DNA of 64,000 nucleotides, from contig NC_085140.1 of NCBI RefSeq assembly GCF_024139115.2, positions 45,726,180-45,790,179 of the forward strand, given 5' to 3'. The DNA is from Armigeres subalbatus. Lineage: Eukaryota > Arthropoda > Insecta > Diptera > Culicidae. How positions within the stretch are numbered: position 1 is the stretch's first letter; every line of letters starts with the position of its first letter. A model generated the notes under the pieces. That model was not told where the DNA came from. It was given only the letters and a program-made list of their open reading frames with translations, and did not search any database. Position numbers and translations under genes: made by a program. Of the stretch, positions 32,340 to 43,734 are shown one piece after another.

Positions 32340-34325
32340 AAACCGTCTAAGACGAATTAAGTACTGTCCATTTAATTCCACCAGTTAATTTTCGTTATCT
32401 TTGCAGATACGTATTTCGACCACAACTGTGTGGTCGTCTTCAGTGTCTTGTACTTGACTCGACTTGAAGAAAACAATCGCAACTTACACTATTTATACTA
32501 CGCTAGGTACCTAATCTAATCTTACAATACTTTATTTACCTATACAGTAAATTACTTTATTGTTTAGGTAGAAACTTGAAGAGCCAAGAGCTGCCATTTC
32601 CCTGATCCTTATTCAACAGCGCTGTTTGTACCTGTCGGTGGATTTCCAAACTCTCAGCTACATCGAGTTTCCATGGGGAAGAGACATTTCTTAAGATTTT
32701 AATATTTGATGCCGTAATTGGGTGATTTTCCTTATACACATGCTCTGCTACCTTAGATCTAAATTCGTAATGTAATCCCTTATCGTTTTCTCTTTTCGCC
32801 TTACTCTTTTCCGCCATATGTTCCTTGAACCTTATATCTAATGATCTTTTTGTTTGGCCTACATAGATTTTTTCACATTGGGAACAACTTATCTTATAAA
32901 CGCCTGCCTTATTCAACATTTCTACTTTATCCTTCGTTGAACCCAATAGAGACTTGAGTTGGTTGCTTCTACTGGAGAATACTAGATCGATGCCGAATTT
33001 CCTTAGTCGAGGGCGTAGCTGGTTGGTGATGTGTTTATCATATGGGACCGAAACTCTTTTCAGTGGCTCTTCTATCGGTGTCAGCGTTGTTTGTCCATTT
33101 CGTCGTAGGGTCCTTTCCTTCTTGTTGATGATCGCTCGTATAGTCCTCTCCTGGTATCCGTTGATCTTCGCTGTTTCCAAGATGTATTGTAGTTCCTTCG
33201 TTTTTCCTTCTTCGCTCAGGGGTGTCGTCTGCATCCTGTGGATCATGTGATGAAATGCTGCCATTTTATGTTGGTACGAATGGTTCGATGTATATGGGAT
33301 GACTCTCATGGTGTTCGTGGGCTTCCTGTAGATTTCGAGGCTCAATGTTGTATTTGCTTCCCTGATGACTAGTAGATCCAAGAAAGGTAGTTTACCTTCT
33401 TTTTCCTCTTCGAAGGTAAATTTGATGTCCTTATGCACGTTGTTTATCGCTTCCAAAATCCTGGGTAGATCCTTTCGGTTGATGATGCTGAAAATGTCGT
33501 CGACGTATCTCCACCACTTCTGGGGTAGTATTCCTTGTTCTTGTAGGTTGTTCTCCAGATTCGCCATGAACAGTTGATAGCGAATTTCCCATCGGTGCTC
33601 CTTTCGTCTGTTTGTAGTAGTTGCCACGAAATGTGAAGTAGTTCTCCGTCATGCATAGCCTTGCCAGATTTAGGTACATCTTCACCTTTCCTCGCCATGT
33701 TGTTTCCGTCCTTTGTGTTAGCAGCCAATCCTCTAGAAGATTCAGAGCATCTTTTACTGGAACGCTAGGTAACAATGCCGCTACGTCGAATGATACCATT
33801 ATGTCCTCTTCTTCGATGTGTCCTGATTCCAACAGCTTCTGGGCGAACTCCTGGGTGTTGATGACTGACCTGCTGGGGAATGGTTTCGGCATACTTTGGA
33901 ACTCCTTTACCAACCATTTGGCTATGTTTTGGGTAGGGGAACCCACTGATGAAACTATCTCTCGCATCTCCTTGCCGGGTTTATGGATTTTTGGTAGTCC
34001 TTTAATCCTAGGTAGAACCGGGTTTACTGTCTTTACTCGGGCTTCTCCGATGATCGCCTTACACTCCTTTATTGTTTTGTCCGTGAGTCGTATTAATCCT
34101 GGCAGCGGATCCACTCTCAAATGTCTATAAGGTCCTCCGTTGATTTTCGTCGTCATCTGTTCGTCGTAGTCCTCTTTATCCATTACCACTACTGCGTTTC
34201 CCTTATCGGCTTTTACGTAGTATACTGGTTTTTCCTTAAGCTCCTTTAGAATCCTCCTTTCGTCATGGTTCGTTGTCCCGTGCCGTCCTTCTTGAGTTTT
34301 TTTTAGTATAAAACCGGTCATGCAA
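32340..34325 (-). mobile_element. Penelope-like retroelement (RT plus GIY-YIG endonuclease), 5'-truncated
   Basis: The minus strand encodes an RT in two overlapping frames. 34321-33590 has VKADKGNAVVVMDKEDY, LPKIHKPG, IMVSFDVAALLPSVPV and KGAPMGNSLS. 33590-32557 has WWRYVDDIFSI with the catalytic YVDD, LPFLDLLV and IYRKPTNT. A C-terminal GIY-YIG nuclease follows, with AGVYKISCSQCEKIYVGQT and RFKEHM. This order is diagnostic of Penelope-like elements. A small frameshift near 33590 disrupts the ORF. The N-terminus is cut at about 34325, where a Gypsy-like fragment begins. The 3' flank (32340-32556) holds a strong stem-loop. Confidence 0.9.
32414..32443 (-). ncRNA. Stem-loop with hammerhead-like core in the Penelope 3' flank
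   Basis: On the minus strand CTGAAGA is followed by a perfect 7-bp stem (CGACCAC pairing with GTGGTCG) around ACAGTT, and then AAA. This resembles the CUGANGA/stem II/GAAA core of hammerhead ribozymes, which Penelope-like elements are known to carry. There is one extra C beside stem II, and no convincing cleavage triplet after stem III, so activity is doubtful. Confidence 0.4.
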
Positions 34326-34344
34326 CTAATTTGTATATTATCGT

Positions 34345-34560
34345 ATTAACGTTTCTCGTTTTTCACGATGCAGGAATACGTTATATATAACAGCACCGTT
34401 CTGCTCTACAATTCGTCCATGGATACATATTTTCTTGTTGTGATTGTGGTCTTCGGTATAAATCTTGTCTTTAAGTTGAAACTTACGCTGCATTTCTCCA
34501 TGACCTATCACTCAAATAAAGTCTAAACAAAATTCTCCTTGGTGTTTATTGAATCGCAAG
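34345..34560 (-). pseudogene. Gypsy-like integrase C-terminal fragment
   Basis: The minus strand reads RKFQLKDKIY, then ICIHGRIVEQNGAVIYNVFL. This resembles the chromodomain-adjacent end of Ty3/Gypsy integrases (FKxGDKVW...GxVxxxxGxxxYxV). It is short and its boundaries are unknown. Confidence 0.4.
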
Positions 34561-34699
34561 TTTAGTTTGTCATTGCTGCACCGAACTTCACATTCAGTTT
34601 CCTTCAAGAGATCCATAGTAGTTCGAACTAATTCAGGTTTCGCCTCATTTTATGTTCTTAAGGTAATTGTCTGAAACTAAGGTACCATACCGGGCGAAT

Positions 34700-35250
34700 G
34701 TTTCACAAAGTTTATCTAGAACTGCTGTCGTTCAACCGTCTAAGACGAGTTGCTGTCGTTGTTATGTGTAAATCATGGATCTCACCGCCAGGAATGATGC
34801 TGAAGACGTCCCGTAGGTCACTGTCGACAAGTTGTAGCACCTTAATCGGATCCTTTGGTTGGTCACGCCAGAATATCCTTTGATATTGTGTCTGATTAGG
34901 ATCGACCTTCACTTTTTTCAATGTCATTCTAGATCTTGGGCCCCACCATCAGAACTTTGTTGAGTGATGATAACCCATTCTGTTTTGCCTTTCCGACGAA
35001 TACAACACAAAGCTTTGTGCTGGTCCTTGATGGTTTGAGTACAGCGTGGTGTGGACCAGGCGCATCGTCCTCTCACGTATCTCGTGACAATGACCTAAAT
35101 CTACATGCTCCTTAAGGAAATCTTGATACCTTGATCTATGAACCTTTTGAACGCCAATGAACGGGAGTTCCCTAGTTGGTCGATGGAGTCGCGAAACGGG
35201 AGCTGAACAGACGGCGAGGTGCTGCATATATCCGGGTGATTGCCTGAAAC
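34700..35250 (-). pseudogene. BEL/Pao reverse-transcriptase fragment
   Basis: In broken minus-strand frames: FKRFIDQ, RYQDFLKEHVDLGHC, STKLCVVF, SLNKVLMVGPKI and VKVDPNQTQYQRIFWRDQPK. These correspond in order to the N-terminal part of BEL/Pao RT. The YMDD region is lost. It is probably the same decayed copy as 36990-38210, separated by inserted sequence. Confidence 0.75.
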
Positions 35251-35599
35251 AGTTAAACTGCTCCCAATGCCAATTCCACGAACCACGACCCAGGACTCAT
35301 CAATAAACTGTTGTGGTAATCTCTCGACTGCACCGACCTTCTATGAGCCAAGGAGTTGTCACCATGTGGAAGTTTCAAGCTGTGGAGCTATTTATAATTG
35401 CTGACTTGCGCTTTTGAGGGGGAGGGGTGAGTCCGACGCCGATCATAGTGAGCATAATCCGGCCCCATCCAGTGAGGTGAGGGATCCTGCATTCTTCGGA
35501 GATGGCTGCGGTGAACGAGGTGGCTGCCTCACCACAGGCAGAATAGGCTGATGTTGAAAGTATCAATCCTGAGGCGGTTCAAACGTAGAAATTGCAAGT

Positions 35600-35870
35600 C
35601 AGCGACAGAGTTTCGACGAGGTTACGGTGGTCGATACAGGTCAGTTCCGTAGAATTGGTGGCTATCAATGATAGCCTGCGAGATTCTTAACCGGAGCCTC
35701 CTGTTGTTGGTTCGATTAGACTTAGACAATGTCTGAACTAGATTGCTTTTGTTTTGACAACTTACTTTGACTCTGCGGAAGTGCGGAAGGAACGAGAGAC
35801 TCCGGTCCATGGGGACTCCGAGAACGTTCACAATCTTTTTTGTCCGGACAGCTGATGACTCCACATGTAG
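35600..35870 (-). pseudogene. LINE reverse-transcriptase fragment
   Basis: The minus strand encodes VLGVPMDRSLSFLPHFRRVK, SNRTNNRRLRLRISQAI and SHQFYGTDLY, which match the thumb region of jockey/Loa-type LINE reverse transcriptases. It interrupts the decayed BEL copy. Sequence from 35871 to about 36985 may be earlier parts of the same LINE, but motifs are too eroded to assert this. Confidence 0.55.
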
Positions 35871-37240
35871 AGCTCAGGTTTCCTACGGAAAGGTTCACAA
35901 CCTTTGATTAGGATGCCCTGCGAGGAAATTCAACACAAAATCAAGAAGGTCTTCCAACTGTTGGAGGACGAAGGCCTGAAGGCCTTGGAAATATTCAAGG
36001 TCATATGCATTCCAATCAGCGGCATCATAGCGTCATCCTGGCCTCCGGTGATGTTCGGGAGACGTGACGTAGACAGTGACCGAAATTGGACAATGATTGC
36101 TCCCGAATAGGTCGGTGGACCATTTAAGAGATGGGAGTATGGACCGACTGGTTTCGGTCACGTAAATGGCATGGCCGAGTGGTCGTTAAAGAAAGGATAA
36201 GATCAGGAATCACTCCAGGCTGGATCATGTGCGTTAATGTTGCCCATAATGAGGATAGAGACGGAGAGATAGTCTTTTGATGTCTTTACCGAACATCACG
36301 CTGACTTGGTAGCCACCTCGGAGAAGGGCTCAAATAATTGGAACTGAAAAACATCAAAAGGGATATCCCTAAGGACCCCTATCGCCACTGAATGCAGGAA
36401 ATTTAAGCCCACCTTGATGGTCCATTTGTACTTCCCTGCAAGGGAGCGATCCATGAACTCAATAACAATCCATAATAATCCACGGCGAGTTGAGCGTGAG
36501 CAGTAACCAGTAACCGTTGATATTCCACTGGACACAGAAATTAACCTTCAGCGGAAGAGGGGAGGGTCGGGAAGGGAGCAAGTTTGCTACCTCAGTCCGA
36601 ACCACAAAAGGAAGAAAAAACCAAATGATACGTTAGGTTGTTGTTGTGAAGGAAATCGGATGGGGGCCACAGTCGCCGGGAGACTCGTGCATAGTCAGAT
36701 TTGGATGTTTTCTGGACCTAGAGAGAGGGTCGGGAGAGTGTTGGTTCAAATTGCTGTAATTTATAAAACTTATAACCCAGGTTGGAGTGCTTGGGATGCC
36801 TTGGACATTGTGTCTATTAGGACATATTGAACGGGTTGGTGTCTCCTTCATCATCACCCTCACCATCTCGTTGATATGTTTTACAAAAGTGATCCTAGAT
36901 CCTTTGTTCTTCACATGTTAGCTCTTTCTTTTCTGGTAGCTCCTCTTGCTCGAAAAACCTTTGGACACTCTTCAGCAACGGATCTTCATTATTAACATAC
37001 ATCACATTGACAACTTCGTCATGAGATTCATCCGAGGCCCTAGCCAGTACCTATCCAAACCAATTTGAGTTTCGTAGAGCTGTGGCAACTCGTCGGAAAG
37101 TTTCAGTTGCGGTGATATCAGGATATCAAAAAATAGCTCCGCACCAATCAATAGATCAACATCCTTTGCTTCATTGAAGCTTGGATCAGCCAAAACAATA
37201 CCAGGGGGAAATTTCCATTCAAAAGCGTCAACTGGAACGG

Positions 37241-37533
37241 GGTCATCCTTAGCCGTGCGGTAAGACGCGCGGCTACAAAGCAAGAGCATGCTGAGGGTGG
37301 CTGGGTTCGATTCCCGGTGCCAGTCTAGGAAATTTTCGGATTGGAAATTTTCTCGACTTCCCTGGGCATAAAAGTATCATCGTGTTAGCCTCATGATAAA
37401 CAAATGCAAAAATGGTAACTTGGCTTAGAAACCTCGCAGTTAATAACTGTTGAAGTGCTTAATGAACACTAAGCTGCGAGGCGGCTCTGTCCCAGGGTGG
37501 GGATGTAATGCCAATTAGAAGAAGAAGAAGAAG
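37241..37533 (+). mobile_element. tRNA-derived SINE, full length, with target duplication
   Basis: The head is tRNA-like: A-box region TTAGCCGTGCGGTAAGACGC and B box GGTTCGATTCCCGG. The body and a GAAGAAGAAG tail follow. The 11-bp duplication AACTGGAACGG flanks it at 37230-37240 and 37534-37544. The insertion site is within the decayed BEL protease-RT linker. Confidence 0.92.
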
Positions 37534-37752
37534 AACTGGAACGGATGGAATTTTTTCTGTCACCCTCGATGTCACCAAACAGTTAATATCACATTCGAAT
37601 CCGGAATAACCGGACGACAATCTTAAAAAAAACTTGATGCCGAATTTGGGATCGGATGCCGCCCACTCCTACAACAGGCACATTGGCACTATTGGCAGGA
37701 TACTTTGGAAGAGATAGCAACTTAACGGCGGCTTCTGAAACCAAGTTAACTT

Positions 37753-37905
37753 TTACTATGTCTGAAACTTGATTATGCATATGTACAACATGTGATAGAT
37801 TTAGTTCGGAAAAGGTATTGGAGGGTAACCGCCCCTTCGGTACCTTTTCCGAACTAAATCTATCGCATGTTGTACATATGCATAATCAAGTTTCAGACAT
37901 AGTAA
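37753..37905. mobile_element. Palindromic MITE, TTACTATGTCTGAAACTTGA termini
   Basis: Two arms of about 65-70 bp (including TATGCATATGTACAACATG and TTTAGTTCGGAAAAGGTA) are inverted copies with one or two differences, around a loop of about 20 bp. It lies in the BEL fragment. The target duplication is unclear. Confidence 0.85.
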
Positions 37906-38406
37906 TTAATTTCCACTCCGGGTGGCTTAATACCCGGCATATAGGCAATTAACTTTGAATGTACAAGTTAACTTGTAATCCCGAATCAAGAAGAGCGCGT
38001 AGTTTGACGATCTTACCACTTCTTGATGCTACATTCACCAACGCTGTCATCAACAACACCTGTTTTACTCGCCGCTGAACACCAAAACACGCTGTTGATA
38101 CATTGTCCTCAGGAATAGCTGCTGACCCTGTCTTCGTAATCGCTGATCCACTGGAACTCTGCTGCCTAGTTTCGGGTGGAGAAACCTGCTCGTAGTGTAA
38201 CATTGTATGATGTTTCTTGGCGCTCTTGGAATATAATTTATCCGATAGGCATCCTCTGATCTGATGCCTCTTGCGAAGACAATTGAAACACAGTCCCTTT
38301 CACTTCGGCCATTCTTTCGTCGATACTCATGCTAAAAAAAGAGGAACATTTGTAGTTGCTGTGTTGACCTGTGCATATCTCCCACACATTTTCTGATAGA
38401 TTAGAT

Positions 38407-38530
38407 CAGCGGTTCTCAACCTGGGGTACATGTACCCCTGGGGGTACCTTCGCTGGACCTGAGACCAAAATGCATAATAACGGATATTGTATTGAACTTC
38501 AAGAAAATGTTGAAAAAAATCCTTGATTTC
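38407..38530 (+). mobile_element. hAT-type terminus, single end
   Basis: CAGCGGTTCTCAACCTGGGG is a classic hAT-style terminal repeat, followed by the palindromic GGTACATGTACC and GGGGGTACCTTC. A homologous end lies at 48290. No matching right end was found, so the element is truncated or its other end has decayed. The stretch 38531-38890 shows nothing recognisable. Confidence 0.6.
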
Positions 38531-38898
38531 CAATCTATGTTAGTTGTGATACAATTGCACATAATGAGCTTGTTGAATAATTCACAGTGTCTACTTTTAA
38601 AAGGAACTACCGTCCGAAGGGGCTTGTTTTGGTACTTTGCGTCCCTTTTAACATAATAACAAAGTGGAGCACAACACGGATTTTCATCGAGATTAAGACT
38701 TTGTTGAAATTAAGGCTTTGTTATTAGAAAACCGTGTAGCCCAACTGTCTATAAGTGTGCCCTCAAAGATACCACAATATAACATCAATGTCTCAGTTCT
38801 AGAGTTAAAAAAAAATCAAACTATGACTACTATCGGACCATAACTGGGTTACATGGGAAAAATGTTAAAACGTACGCAAACGTATACATTGTGCGGGG

Positions 38899-39188
38899 GC
38901 TCTTCTTCTTCTTCTTATGGGCATTACATCCCCACACTGGGACAGAGCCGCCTCGCAGCTTAGTGTTCATTAAGCACTTCCACAGTTATTAACTGCGAGG
39001 TTTCTTAGCCAGGTTACCATTTTTGGATTCGTATATCATGAGGCTAACACGATGATACTTTTATGCCCAAGGAAGTCGAGAAAATTTTCAATCCGAAAAT
39101 TGCCTAGACCGGCACCGGGAATCGAACCCAGCCACCCTCAGCATGGTCTTGCTTTGTAGCCGCGCATCTTACCGCGCGGCTAAGGAGG
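38899..39188 (-). mobile_element. tRNA-derived SINE, full length
   Basis: Minus-strand copy with a CTTCTTCTTCTTCTT tail at left, the complete body, and the head with B box GGTTCGATTCCCGG at right, ending at GCGGTAAGATGCGCGGC. The target duplication is not obvious. Confidence 0.9.
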
Positions 39189-39259
39189 GCCCCATAGAAT
39201 AGCTGTGAAAACCACAATAAAATTTGTTATTATTCTCAAAATTGATTAATCCGTAATAG

Positions 39260-39575
39260 GAACGCATGCACCAGTTGTGGCACTATTCTTAATTTTGGTT
39301 CCTTATTTGGCAAATCACATTGTTTTCTTATGGGACTGGCCAAATTGGGACCACTAGTGCCACAACTGGTGCAAAGGACGTTAAAAATTAAGCAAAATCA
39401 ATTTTTACAATTATGCTTGGCTTGTTTTGGAGGAAATCAAAGGCGTTATCGTGTCATATGAATATGCTTTATCGATATGAGCTTGGTTTGCGGTGATTTG
39501 ATTGGTCATTTGGCATATAAAGCACTAGTGCGACAACTGGTGCTATAGCCACAACTGGTACATCTTGCCTAACAA
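39260..39575. repeat. Cluster of CACCAGTTGTGGCAC inverted motifs
   Basis: Four copies of the motif occur within about 300 bp: CACCAGTTGTGGCACTA at about 39270, GTGCCACAACTGGTGCA at about 39358, GTGCGACAACTGGTGC at about 39530 and GCCACAACTGGTACA at about 39550. Orientation switches between the first and the rest. This suggests a small non-autonomous transposon with subterminal repeats. Confidence 0.5.
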
Positions 39576-39714
39576 TTAAAACCATGCACCTTATGAGATA
39601 TCTACACATGTACTTGTACATAATAAAGGGTGTTTGAACTAAATAAATGATAAAATTGAAATTAATTCAAATACATGACACTTTGACAGTAAATTTTTTG
39701 GTCATTTAAGTTAA

Positions 39715-39830
39715 GCCCCAAACGCAATACAACGGAACGGCGACGGAAACGGAAAATTTGACAGTAAGCCCATATATTTTCTGTCAAATTTGCCGTTTCC
39801 GTCGCCGTTCCGTTATATTGCATTTAGGGC
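39715..39830. mobile_element. Palindromic MITE, GCCCCAAACGCAATA termini
   Basis: About 48-bp arms (CAATACAACGGAACGGCGAC onward) are inverted copies around a loop of about 18 bp (AAGCCCATATATTTT). There is no ORF. Confidence 0.85.
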
Positions 39831-39899
39831 TTTAAAAGTAGGCTTTGAAATTAAAACCGATTAAAACACAAATCAAAAACAAATCGACACCAAAAAACG

Positions 39900-40441
39900 C
39901 AGTTTCAGGTGTGCACTCAAAGCACTATCTTGGTATCTTGGAGTATGTAGTATGTGTGTGGTCCCCATACCACGCGACACAAGCTTTCGGGATTGAAAAG
40001 GTTCAACGATGTTTCATCAGATACGCCCTCCGTCGGCTTCTTTGGAATGACCCTGTAAACCTCCCGGACTATTCCAGTCGCTGCAAACTTATAGGCCAGG
40101 AGACACTTGCGCTTCGTCGGAGTAATCTGCAAAGGCTGTCTGTTTTTGATATTTAAAAAAATGACATGCTGTGTCCATATTTATTGCAAAACGTTACGTA
40201 TTACGCTCCTTCTCGGCATATGCGTGAACGCGATCTTATTATGATTCAGCGTCACAGGACGTCATATGGTTTAACAACCCTCTGGAAAACTGATTTCGGT
40301 CCTTTAATAGTGCAAGTGATGTTTTTGATTTAAATGTGTCTAAACTAGCTTCTAAGAATAGAATAAGAAATATTAGATAAGAAGCAGTCTGAGGAGTTTT
40401 TTTATAATTCAAGACGAATAAACAAATAAATAAATAAAATA
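39900..40441 (+). pseudogene. 3' end of a jockey-type LINE
   Basis: Plus-strand translation shows LEYVVCVWSPYHATQAF, IEKVQRCFIRYALRRLLW, LPDYSSRCKLIGQETLALRR and, in a shifted frame, the HMRERDLIMIQRHRTSYGL region. This is the C-terminal domain of jockey-group reverse transcriptases. The copy is 5'-truncated, frameshifted, and ends in an AATAAATAAATAAAATAA-type tail at about 40420-40441. Confidence 0.75.
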
Positions 40442-40621
40442 ATTGTATCATAGTGACTGTGCTTAAACTGCAAATCGCACTAAATAAAGTAAGATCAGCG
40501 CAATATAAATCCAATGGATCCCTTCTCAAGGTAAATATTGAACTATTTACAGTGATGGCCAGTGAATTGTCCTGCTTTGAAACATTCAGTCTAAGATAAT
40601 AGCTGTACAAATTATGATATT

Positions 40622-40684
40622 TTGATTGAAAATTGTTTACACATTTAAAACGTAGTTTTAAATGTGTAAACAATTTTGAATCAA
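40622..40684. repeat. 63-bp near-perfect palindrome
   Basis: TTGATTGAAAATTGTTTACA with CATTTAAAAC is mirrored by GTTTTAAATGTGTAAACAAT ending TTTGAATCAA. It is probably a loopless MITE relic. Confidence 0.75.
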
Positions 40685-41029
40685 AGCTCAGCACGAACGC
40701 GCTTCAGAGTCCCAAATCTCGCTTGTGCTGTGAGCATCAATCCAAAAAAATGCAATATTTTTTGAAACTTTATTACGGTGATTTTTAAAATATTCTTGAG
40801 TTCATCACCAAAAAAACAGTGTTGTACAAAATACAACTTTAAAAGACAATTTAAGGTTTTTACCGATTGAATTGTTGAAACATTTTTATTGACATATGAG
40901 TAGAATGGGTACAGGGTGCGGCAGAAAATTATGCGAAAATTGGTTCTATTTCTTTCAAATCCCATTTGAACTGCTCCAAGCAATAATATGAGCATTTTCG
41001 AGTTCAGTTATAATTATAAGGTCCTTTGA

Positions 41030-41700
41030 AACAAATTTGCTGAATGTGTGCTCTAATTTTATTAATAATATCTTCAAGACGACGCCGGAGCTAAAACACC
41101 CCTTTCGAACCTAGTCCTCCGACTCCAATGTGCATGTTAGGGCTGACGTTAGGGTTTTCACATAAGGGTGCGATGGTTTGCAGGCTCGTGCTTAAACATA
41201 TGCCCCTATCGTATAACCCAACGGATTAAGATCCGGACCACTAGAGGGCCACAAATCTTTCGACCAAAACCTCATTTTGTTCTTCAGCCATTGTTGGGTC
41301 GATTGGACGTGTGACATGGCGCTCCATCAAGCTGTAAGACAATGTTTTGATCATCGGGGATTTTGGCCTTCACCCAGGGAAGCACTTGGCCCTTAAAATA
41401 CCGATAAATAATTCGGTATTGATTTTAAACCCATCATAAATGAAAACAGGTGGCAGTGCCAAACCGCTGTGGCCACCAAGTAAAACATCATGACATCACC
41501 CGTAATGGTTTGGAATTTAAACTTTATTTTCTCCAGAACATCCACAATTTTCATCGGTGAAATGAAGGGGTCCGTGTGGCCGTTAGCGTCAGCATCGATG
41601 CTGAAAAGCTTTTCGCGTAGGAGGATTATACTTTTTTTCCTTTTTCAACAAAGAAAGCAATCTTTTTGAACGAGTCACTCATAGTTCCTATACCCGGTCC
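41030..41700 (-). pseudogene. Mariner-type transposase, decayed
   Basis: Broken minus-strand frames encode MSDSFKKIAFFVEKGKK, REKLFSIDADANG (first catalytic Asp), NIVLQLDGAPCHTSNRP (second Asp), FWSKDLWP-like and PDLNPLGYTIGAYV, and a closing RRRLEDIINKIRAHI. This is the C-terminal half of a Tc1/mariner DD-type transposase, nearest in look to mosquito/Drosophila DD37E-like proteins. Several stops and frameshifts make it dead. Terminal repeats were not resolved. Confidence 0.7.
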
Positions 41701-41724
41701 GAAATCAAGTGGCGTTTCACTCAA

Positions 41725-42830
41725 GCTCTAGAAGGTACACATGTAAGTCTTCTTTGATGGATCTGGCATGGATTTATCAGAAGTTTTAACTTCCTTGGCA
41801 ATTTTTTGATGAAACGCACCAGGTTGCGAGCAATTGTTCCCCGAGCCGATTTGATCTCGTTTGGCATACGTGCATACGATTTCTGTGGATTCCAAAAGAT
41901 CAATCGTTTCATTTTTTATATTTACCTGATTAGTTATGTTTTCTTCAAATTTAATCTTTTTTCTTCTCATAATCGTCAAATAATGATCGACAGTTACATA
42001 ATTTCCAAATTTCAGCGAAAACAGCTGCCACGCTTGCTTATAATTGTTATTGTTAATTATCCTTGCATCGAGGATACAGGAGGCTTCACCAATCAATGCC
42101 TTGTCCAAATATTGCAGTTTTGTGGCATCTAAATCGCCACATCTCCAGTAGCCTTGCGAGCAAAGGCGTAGGATTGCCAATCCGGAGATGGCGAGTTCGA
42201 TTCTCGGTCTGGTCTAGGATGTTTTCCGGTTGGAAACTTTCTGGGCACCCTGGGCATAGTGTATCCATTATACTTACCATACAAGATACATACTCATGCA
42301 ATGGCGGGTATAGAAAACCTTTCAATTAATAACTCAGGAAGTGCGAATAGAATACTAAGTTGAAAAGCAGGCCAAGTTCCAGTTGGAATGTAGAGCCATA
42401 TAAGAAGAAGGTACGCCACATTTCCCGAATAGTAACCTGAATATAGCTTTGAATTTCGGCCAACCTTCGTAGCTCTTATCAAAGGTCGGGACCGGTATCT
42501 TCAAAAGTTATTGCATCACGATGGCTTGCGGTACTCCGACAGTTTTAGGTGAAGCACGGAAGAAATCCATCAGTTGGTTCAGCTTCACTAAGGCACTCGT
42601 ATGCAGCTCGTCAAACTCCCCTTGCGCATCCAGCTGTTCTCCGGTACACATATTCATCACCGAATCATGTCTCGCCGAGTACTCCGAATAAAGCAATTCC
42701 AGTTTTATCTCGTAGGCTTCATCCAGCTTTTGGACGATCGTTGTCAGCCGCACTTTCAATAATATTTCTGTGAGAGAAGTTGGCTTACTTTTTCTGATAG
42801 TTTCAGTTTGCACGGTTGTTCGACGTATTT
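41725..42830 (-). pseudogene. BEL/Pao gag fragment, split by a SINE
   Basis: Minus-strand reading from 42813 has TTIVQKLDEAYEIKLELLYS and DELHTSALVKLNQLMDFF, like BEL gag N-terminal helices. It resumes below the SINE with KLQYLDKALIGEASCILDAR and NYKQAWQLFSLKFGN, the DUF1759 gag core. It ends near 41730. No pol follows. Confidence 0.65.
42147..42413 (+). mobile_element. tRNA-derived SINE, divergent subfamily, with target duplication
   Basis: The head carries B box GAGTTCGATTCTCGG. The body differs from the common SINE (GGTCTAGGATGTTTTCCGG, then CTGGGCACCCTGGGCATAG) but shares the GAAGAAG end. The duplication CGCCACATCTCC (42135-42146) versus CGCCACATTTCC (42414-42425) flanks it with one mismatch, indicating an older insertion. 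It splits the BEL gag fragment. Confidence 0.8.
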
Positions 42831-42969
42831 ATCCTATGAATCCAAAAACCTATTTCCTTGAGAGAGTTCCAATATGTCGACCAGGAAAACCGAAAAAAAC
42901 GGGAATTTGAAAATGTAAATTGAGTGGCCAACCTGGTTGTAGGAGTACTTCCCCGGATTTCTCTTCTTG

Positions 42970-43440
42970 CTTCGCTGCTTATCCTGTGCCGAATAGCCAA
43001 ATGATCACCATGGGTGTTACCATCGTCATCCCCCACTGCAGATCACCGACCAAACTTGGACTTCAGAATATTACGTCTAGCGTCCAATTTGGCTAAGACT
43101 AAGCAGCGTTTGCTCTCTCCGGTTATTACAGTGGTTTTCACACTCTGTTGTCCACGCATTGAAGTCTCCTGCAATGACTACTGGCTTGCGAGCCACCAGG
43201 TCTGATGTCAGCCGATCGACCATCTGGATGAATTGTTCTATCGACCCCCTTAGCTGCATACTACACCGCATTTATCTTCGCTGTAACTGCATTCTCCGCT
43301 CTTGTGTTCACCGCTTTGTGGATCGGGAATTTTCCCGTCGTCCTACAAATCGCCGCAGATCTGGGTCCTTCCGCTACCCAATTTCCGTTATCTACGCCCT
43401 ACGGGGATGCGGATTGGTTCCGACAGGATAGCGACGCTTC
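42970..43440 (-). pseudogene. R1-type endonuclease fragment
   Basis: The minus strand encodes SIEQFIQMVDRLTSDLVARK, PVVIAGDFNAWTTECENH and further pieces toward 43430. These closely parallel the endonuclease of the R1 element at 17.9-18.1 kb, including the AGDFNAW motif. It is an isolated, frameshifted fragment beside a BEL gag fragment. Confidence 0.7.
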
Positions 43441-43639
43441 TGCCACCGACTGACTTCGCTCAGAGCTAGGCAAATGTGGGAATGTTCTCCTCTTTGAAAG
43501 CAGTCATTTGATCCTAACAAGGCAAAATAGGAATTCAAGCATGCATATTTTTATATTTTTTAAAGCAGTTTAGTATTACCTGGGAAAGAGTGCTTTCTGG
43601 CTAAATTATTTCTGGGGGTATCTCCTTCTGGGCAATAGG

Positions 43640-43700
43640 TTTTTATTTATTTATTATCAGACTAAGGCCGGTTATAGGTTAGGGACATATAATAATCTAC
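43640..43700 (-). mobile_element. LINE 3' tail remnant
   Basis: On the minus strand CCGGCCTTAGTCTGATAATA is followed by AATAAATAAAAA. This is the same tail type as the LINE ending at 7500. Coding sequence of the element is not recognisable upstream. Confidence 0.55.
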
Positions 43701-43734
43701 GATTGTTTATTAAGGCCGATATGTTTGTGGGGCC

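Larger units (their letters stand above)
36990..38210 (-). pseudogene. BEL/Pao protease-region fragment, interrupted by a SINE and a MITE
   Basis: Minus-strand pieces in order: KQVLLMTALVNVASRSGKIV with RALLDSGLQVN (protease DSG) near 38080-37960; SDIVKVNLVSEAAVKLLSLP and VPVVGVGGI near 37760-37660; and PPGIVLADPSFNEAKDVDLL with IGAELFFDILI near 37220-37120. This is the protease-to-RT linker typical of BEL/Pao pol. A palindromic MITE (37753-37905) and a SINE (37241-37533) split it. Confidence 0.75.

Noticed and set aside
32414..32443. Definite hammerhead ribozyme
   Set aside because: Kept only as a candidate stem-loop: one extra nucleotide beside stem II and no clear cleavage triplet.
40239..40995. 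Minus-strand ORFs of 104 and 151 residues
   Set aside because: AT-rich frames overlapping a LINE tail and mariner debris. No domain, start context or splice support.
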